A model generated the notes under the pieces. That model was not told where the DNA came from and made no database searches. It saw only the letters and a program-made list of their open reading frames with translations. DNA of 64,000 nucleotides from Hyposmocoma kahamanoa (Eukaryota > Arthropoda > Insecta > Lepidoptera > Cosmopterigidae), in assembly GCF_003589595.1 (NCBI RefSeq), contig NW_020653713.1, forward strand, positions 6,920,691 to 6,984,690, written 5' to 3'. This document shows positions 62,401-64,000 of this stretch, piece by piece. The position numbers were made by a program, and so were the translations under genes. Positions within the stretch are counted from its first letter, which is position 1. Each line of letters starts with the position of its first letter.

Positions 62401-63628
62401 TTACAAGTAGCATCTATTTATTACACCAATACCTTGCATTGTCAACTTACATTTACATACATCCTGCAGTGCAACGTGTGCTATTAGCACAGTTCATTTA
62501 TAATTCTGCCTCATTTTACTTCTTTTGCTTCTGGAGTCTAGAATTTCCGGAACTCACCTGCGGCATTCTCAGCAGGCTGGTAGTGGTCAGGCATGTGCAG
62601 CAGCAGGCAGTTCTCGTCAACTGAGTCCGAGACGCCTTCGCCCGGCTCGCCCCACGTCGGCGCTTCCCCCGTACCGCTCTCCACCTATCGATCAGTACAA
62701 GTCGTTACGTATATTTTACAGGGTTTTTTGTAAAATAACTATCTACCTCAAGACTGTACTACTAACATCATAAACATCAACTTTTGTTCCATGACTTTTA
62801 ATAATTGGTCACATTTTGCTTTCTTAGAAAAATAAAAACATGTAAATAGATCACTAGAAACGGTGATAACTCTGCGCAAAACGCGAGAGTCGTCACACGT
62901 TTGAACTTATTACCTTACTACCAAATATGATTTAATAACCCACACACTCAACATAGCCCCGCACTAGGGGAACCCTGTGTCGCGGGTTAATTACACCCAA
63001 ACTCACAAAAGAAATAAATGTAGGCCATACAAATGTTTCTCCTGGCCCGCAAATCGAACCTGGGATCTCTGCGTGGTAGCCCATCATGATAACCGTTCGG
63101 CCACGGAGGCAGTTACAGTATAAGTAATAATAATTAGACAGTACAAAAAAAAAATACAAGTTTATTTTTGGCACATTTATCATGTTTTGTCAAGTTACAG
63201 AACAAAAGTTGTTGTTTGATTGTGCGCAAGCACGTTCCTTTTGAATTTGTACTCTTTTTGACGTCGTGTTTTTGTAATAACAAACAACAACAAAACAACT
63301 AAATATAGTTGTCATACAAATATAGCTGGAGAAATACGTTCCCAAAAATCCCAAAGGATTCTTTAATTATTTCATCCTTCTCCCTCTGCCTGCAATGATA
63401 TTATTAGTAATCTAATCCTGCGAGGTTGTTAGTATATTAAAAATGTCCCTGTGTATTATGTGTATATCGTCACAAAACACGAACAGTTCATATAGAGCAT
63501 ACCTCGAGCAGATCAGGCAGTGCGAAGGTAACGTTGAGAGGTTTCAGCACTTTGCTACGATAACCTTGTTCGATCAGAAGAGGCGTATATAAAATATTCT
63601 TCCACTGACGGCTCAACACGATCACACC
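37881..63628 (-). CDS. tweek: tweek / BLTP1 (KIAA1109), bridge-like lipid transfer protein, C-terminal half
   Basis: Thirty-eight minus-strand exons join in consistent phase to 7659 nt, which is 2552 residues plus TGA. They run from 63628 to the stop at 37881-37883; the N-terminal half is off the right edge (the full protein is about 5000 residues). Diagnostic blocks are RRKCTDHLPAFVFDTSLDAK, ERKDSLSINVEFVKFHLSRS, YDMRRLGEILAFPKAWYRR, WETLVLFAVNFTRLNVHMNM, EEFFTQQFKSSKRV and the C-terminal HLEPTVRLLSWAGK with YGVDYILQKLGF and HARTTIPKW. BLTP1 proteins are giant rod-shaped lipid channels at membrane contact sites. Drosophila tweek is needed for synaptic vesicle endocytosis and phosphoinositide balance. 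Exon coordinates are given in the six block entries. Many introns carry small transposons. No frameshift or premature stop was seen in the exons. Confidence 0.95.
38321..38436. repeat. Inverted repeat in last tweek intron
   Basis: Arms tacagtcaagagcacgtcaa and ttgacgtgctcttgaccctg (inverted partner) enclose about 60 nt. The right arm begins within a few bases of the intron's 5' splice site at 38440. Confidence 0.75.
39327..39660 (-). repeat. Repeat family B, copy 3
   Basis: It carries, on the minus strand, the accttt-free order of blocks ctgctgcc-like, gcgagcattac, cacatgggacttgtcaactt and gttgcagtgccact(inverted). It is interrupted near 39540 by AT-rich sequence. It lies in the tweek intron before the 38992 exon. 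Confidence 0.6.
39840..40115 (+). mobile_element. LINE C-terminal fragment
   Basis: The plus-strand frame reads RMKRFASSFIWGTAKEWN, ALPADLFPVCYNLGLFKTR and HYLDVHATL then a stop, the end of a non-LTR polymerase. It is the better-preserved relative of the fragment in Atg3 intron 5 and lies antisense in a tweek intron. Confidence 0.7.
40754..43677 (-). CDS. tweek: tweek exons, block 5
   Basis: Exons are 43677-43520, 43448-43250, 42410-42178, 41592-41491 and 40912-40754. Landmarks: SRDFNCSGRLSIGSTGHRNM, VRVAALELRMEYMGTPVLLA, GTLAWQQLQVLMSRSTTPDL and a 102-nt exon in the frame reading LRHHRHWQRVLQLV. That exon's phase was chosen because only it joins both neighbours. The last exon has VSLACFHGNSFKAKSWALFS. 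The 43250 donor (AA|GTGGGC) is weak but required by phase. Confidence 0.88.
41150..41304. repeat. ACGC/GC/CA microsatellite with higher-order unit
   Basis: Alternating purine-pyrimidine tract of (acgc)n broken at regular spacing by cttgcaag. The unit acgcacgcacgcttgcaag appears three times, then (ca)n. Open reading frames on both strands here are low-complexity artefacts. Confidence 0.9.
41305..41430 (-). repeat. tRNA-derived SINE, copy 6
   Basis: The minus-strand A-box tatggccgaacagt and B-box gagtcgattcccggt regions are present. Its tail end is overrun by the adjacent microsatellite. Confidence 0.75.
42490..42745 (-). repeat. Repeat family B, copy 4
   Basis: It holds minus-strand blocks in family order: ctccttgtgaaagaattcgt, tactgtcaccttacctattt and gacttgtcagtttatgtctc, then the ctgcaactgttatggat end. 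It lies in the tweek intron after the 42410 exon start. Confidence 0.75.
43745..44314. mobile_element. TATAGTC-family MITE, copy 2
   Basis: The left end is tatagtctgtctttttttaa then gacggagtaaaatgac; the right end has caaaaaaagaccaactata. It fills most of the intron between the 44461-44338 and 43677-43520 exons. The ORF at 44041-44319 lies inside it and is not a gene. Confidence 0.75.
44338..48197 (-). CDS. tweek: tweek exons, block 4
   Basis: Exons are 48197-47833, 46567-46082, 45412-45250, 45171-45092 and 44461-44338. Landmarks: AWITLRSIPEETIISPHIL; VDVIVHFHMQPSTFRFSCL followed by LPSLQIVFSSKR and SVNMFHPYGG; the strongly conserved GEILAFPKAWYRRTIVRRMF; and a Ser-rich spacer exon. The 48197 and 44461 exons have tandem CAGCAG acceptors, giving optional single residues. 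Confidence 0.92.
45570..45990. repeat. GC-rich imperfect inverted repeats in tweek intron
   Basis: Two CG-rich clusters (about 45585-45690 and 45925-45990) share inverted blocks such as cgcgtcatctgc, gcgccgta and agcgctgtag around an AT-rich centre. This looks like the sub-terminal repeats of a DNA transposon. No ORF. Confidence 0.5.
47672..47800 (+). repeat. Repeat family B, copy 5 (partial)
   Basis: It contains gcgcagtggcagtgcccctt, gcaatttaaagctctgagga and the end motif cttgttcgttccgtcacttg, but only the right part of the unit. It sits next to the 47833 exon end. Confidence 0.7.
48216..48475 (+). repeat. Repeat family B, copy 6
   Basis: The most complete copy: agctccttgtgaaagagttc, actgtcaccttacctatatc, gccaagcagtaatgcgagca, cacatgagacttgtcaactt and tgtcggtcctgttacttg in order. 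In a tweek intron. Confidence 0.75.
48497..48668. mobile_element. Small MITE with aacactac termini, copy 2
   Basis: Left end ccaatcaacactacacc and right end ggcgtagtgttcattgg are inverted over about 18 bp. The body matches the copy at 32383. Confidence 0.75.
48691..49040. mobile_element. hAT-like MITE, copy 1
   Basis: Termini are tagtgttgggtcatgg and the inverted ggaaaattacccccaacagt. Flanks are agacgcga and agacgcgg, a near-perfect 8-bp target duplication. AT-rich body with repeated ggaaaa/ttttcc runs. In a tweek intron, about 60 bp downstream of the exon ending at 49101. Confidence 0.75.
49101..53957 (-). CDS. tweek: tweek exons, block 3
   Basis: Exons are 53957-53708, 53273-53032, 52467-52360, 51495-51228, 50392-50276, 50194-50115, 50031-49536, 49463-49331 and 49259-49101. 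Landmarks: AVDRAILFWLNYKNAYEYW, LSTLFLQLNVDDIGICLPL, CSSGALVSKGRFVGLCLRFA, AKWFLNVSWQMEGVDIHLD and the long coiled, charged exon at 50031 (RLIEQEMHEQAKIINDLRAL). The 49463 exon follows a 72-bp intron; its acceptor is placed at the in-frame gcgcag because reading straight through meets a stop. The last exon has a tandem TAGCAG acceptor (49259 or 49256). Confidence 0.9.
50896..51213. mobile_element. hAT-like MITE, copy 2 (inverted)
   Basis: Same family as 48691-49040, in opposite orientation: actgttgggtaattttccga on the left, ggacccaacacta on the right. The exact duplication cacagagct flanks it (50887-50895 and 51214-51222). The right duplication lies at the 5' end of a tweek intron, 4 bases from its GT. 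Confidence 0.82.
52613..53003 (-). repeat. tRNA-like retroposon bracketed by 40-bp direct repeats
   Basis: A 40-bp AT-rich sequence (starting taattaaatttttattgaat) occurs identically at 52613-52652 and about 52964-53003. Between them is a minus-strand tRNA-like head (cgtggcttagttggtatagc as A-box, cggttcgaatccgacc as B-box) and a body with gcgccatctatgag. The acceptor arms do not pair, so it is not a working tRNA gene. Confidence 0.65.
54160..54545 (-). mobile_element. THAP-like repeat, copy 2
   Basis: In a tweek intron. On the minus strand a frame near 54447-54374 begins ATG CCT AAA AGT and runs to a gtaagtc donor at the same place as in the 31787 copy. Flanks share gccatcttgcggccagtagc and aacaaattctggatt with the 31.5-32.7 kb element. 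Confidence 0.5.
54565..54735. repeat. GC-rich interspersed repeat
   Basis: It begins with an oligo-T run and gacgggggggaaatc, then acccctgagcccagggagac with an inverted ctcaggggtta, ending near gttgagtcggcgccgtggg. Looks like the 3' part of a retroposon; family not identified. Confidence 0.5.
54823..58693 (-). CDS. tweek: tweek exons, block 2
   Basis: Exons are 58693-58564, 57897-57649, 57212-57014, 56942-56658, 56406-55905, 55255-55019 and 54942-54823. Landmarks: VNMPLLRLLHQISNMYQNVK at the start; RTVYSLLNLYANMPDADTI; VGVARIHRTRLLASLSGLKL; a GC-rich 502-nt exon with LDPLHLQFSIGVQSLSVTAA; then HTLSTDLLNHLVFVQKVFMK and a WSEEEASSPFSRALFSLLIR stretch. Boundaries satisfy GT-AG and phase. Confidence 0.88.
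55280..55795 (-). mobile_element. THAP-like repeat, copy 3
   Basis: In the tweek intron before the 55255 exon. It shares agtcttaacgatgatataaa, ctgccacctagcggcaac and gaaaatggcgg with copy 2 at 54160, more decayed. The exact position of the donor motif is changed (ttaacgatg). Confidence 0.45.
58974..63628 (-). CDS. tweek: tweek exons, block 1 (most N-terminal in window)
   Basis: Exons are 63628-63503, 62684-62558, 61778-61686, 61001-60915, 59966-59815, 59749-59569 and 59326-58974. The first encodes WKNILYTPLLIEQGYRSK and LNVTFALPDLLE. The second and third are a low-complexity acidic then Pro/Arg-rich linker. The fourth has LAFPVLSFPPHKSPFHDDA, followed by REDLYQWMAKQDP and GSLMLLDAHLVFQPFLAALG, then a long exon with FNLSVRFISQQ. 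The intron between the fifth and sixth exons is only 65 bp. The third exon (Pro-rich, start 61778) is the least certain, because its acceptor lies in a GC palindrome. Confidence 0.85.
59385..59432. repeat. (ACGC)n(AC)n microsatellite
   Basis: Runs of acgc followed by ac dinucleotides in a tweek intron. No coding meaning. Confidence 0.9.
59987..60859. mobile_element. TATAGTC-family MITE, copy 3 (best preserved)
   Basis: The left end tatagtctgtcttttttgaa plus gactgagtaaaatgac mirrors the right end gtcattttactccatc plus ttcaaaaaagatagactata, over about 36 bp. A gtat sits on both outer sides. It fills nearly the whole intron between the 61001-60915 and 59966-59815 exons. Interior sequences catatcgata and tcaattgtttcgaattcggg recur near 16040 and in the other copies. 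Confidence 0.85.
61895..62182 (+). mobile_element. PIF/Harbinger-type small element with MADF-like piece
   Basis: It is flanked by TAA on both sides (61892-61894, 62183-62185) with termini gggcgcgctcaaa and tttgaacacgccc, as in Harbinger transposons. A plus-strand frame near 62000-62095 reads EEFIENVKQHPAIWDSSS then SNRLDKKNA, like the start of a MADF/Myb-like DNA-binding domain found in Harbinger ORF1-type proteins. It has stops on both sides and is non-autonomous. In a tweek intron. Confidence 0.75.
62940..63116 (-). repeat. tRNA-derived SINE, copy 7
   Basis: The minus-strand head is actgcctccgtggccgaacg, the B-box region is ggttcgatttgcggg, and the tail ends ctagtgcggggctatgttga. A middle block present in the copy at 22167 is deleted. 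In the first tweek intron of the window. Confidence 0.82.
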
Positions 63629-64000
63629 CTGCGAAAATATCGCAAAATTTCAGCATGTAAAGTATAATGTAAAACAAATGTAAAGGAAGCTATAATAATA
63701 TTAAAATAACAGTAAAAAAGGAACCACAAATATCATACAACTTCATAAAGTTGTAAAATTAAATCTTAGATTTTCAATAAGTAAATGAGTACCTGCATTT
63801 TAGGCATTTTGTTTGTGCATAATTTCTTTATATTACGCTTAAAAGAGATTTGCTATATTTATTTAACAATAAAACATTTAGTTATCAGTAATATACATAT
63901 ATAGTATAAATGAATTGTTATACAAATATCATTATGAAATAACTTCTAGCAAGCTTTCTGTATCATCACAAGTGTTACTCTTAAGCTAGCCATTTGATTT

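Noticed and set aside
1..64000. CRISPR array, operon, riboswitch or phage features
   Set aside because: The sequence is eukaryotic with spliced genes; the only regular repeats are microsatellites and transposons.

Overview
The window is animal nuclear DNA, almost certainly from an insect and most likely a moth or butterfly. It has spliced genes with GT-AG introns, some only 65-72 bp long. The protein families are insect orthologues. The AT-rich spacers are packed with a tRNA-derived SINE family, jockey-type LINE pieces, a mariner, a piggyBac remnant and many small inverted-repeat elements. The species cannot be named from the sequence. I see no prokaryotic features and no CRISPR array.

Layout: (1) 893-7305, + strand: the 3' half of abrupt (ab), a BTB/C2H2 zinc-finger transcription factor; the BTB exons lie upstream of the window. 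Besides the canonical zinc-finger exons there are three extra terminal exons. Each encodes its own pair of C2H2 fingers and its own stop, and each joins in the same phase to the same common exon. A long 3' UTR follows, to about 9.6-10.6 kb. (2) 12022-16858, - strand: complete Fis1, the mitochondrial/peroxisomal fission adaptor, four coding exons, convergent with abrupt. Its largest intron holds LINE pieces and a piggyBac remnant with TTAA duplications. (3) 17.0-23.3 kb: transposon island with fold-back repeats, a decayed DD34D mariner, a decayed jockey-like LINE and a SINE. (4) 23496-27731, + strand: complete Atg3, the autophagy E2-like enzyme, six intervening introns and seven exons, with a 633-bp hAT-type element just after it. 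(5) 27.9-37.9 kb: about 10 kb with no recognisable host gene, made largely of palindromes and inverted-repeat elements. (6) 37881-63628, - strand: the C-terminal half of tweek (BLTP1/KIAA1109), 38 exons that join in phase into 2552 residues ending at a natural stop; the N-terminal half lies beyond the right edge.

The four genes do unrelated jobs: transcription control, organelle fission, autophagy, and bridge-like lipid transfer. Fis1, Atg3 and tweek all act on membranes, but nothing in the sequence shows co-regulation. The strongest unusual signals are the tandem zinc-finger exon cassette of abrupt, small transposons that fill or abut tweek introns (one insertion duplicates its target right at a 5' splice site), THAP-like fragments repeated with a splice donor kept in two copies, and several long near-perfect palindromes.

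Gene identities rest on recognising conserved protein stretches. Exon boundaries rest on splice consensus, codon phase and total lengths divisible by three, checked by hand; a few positions could be off by one base.
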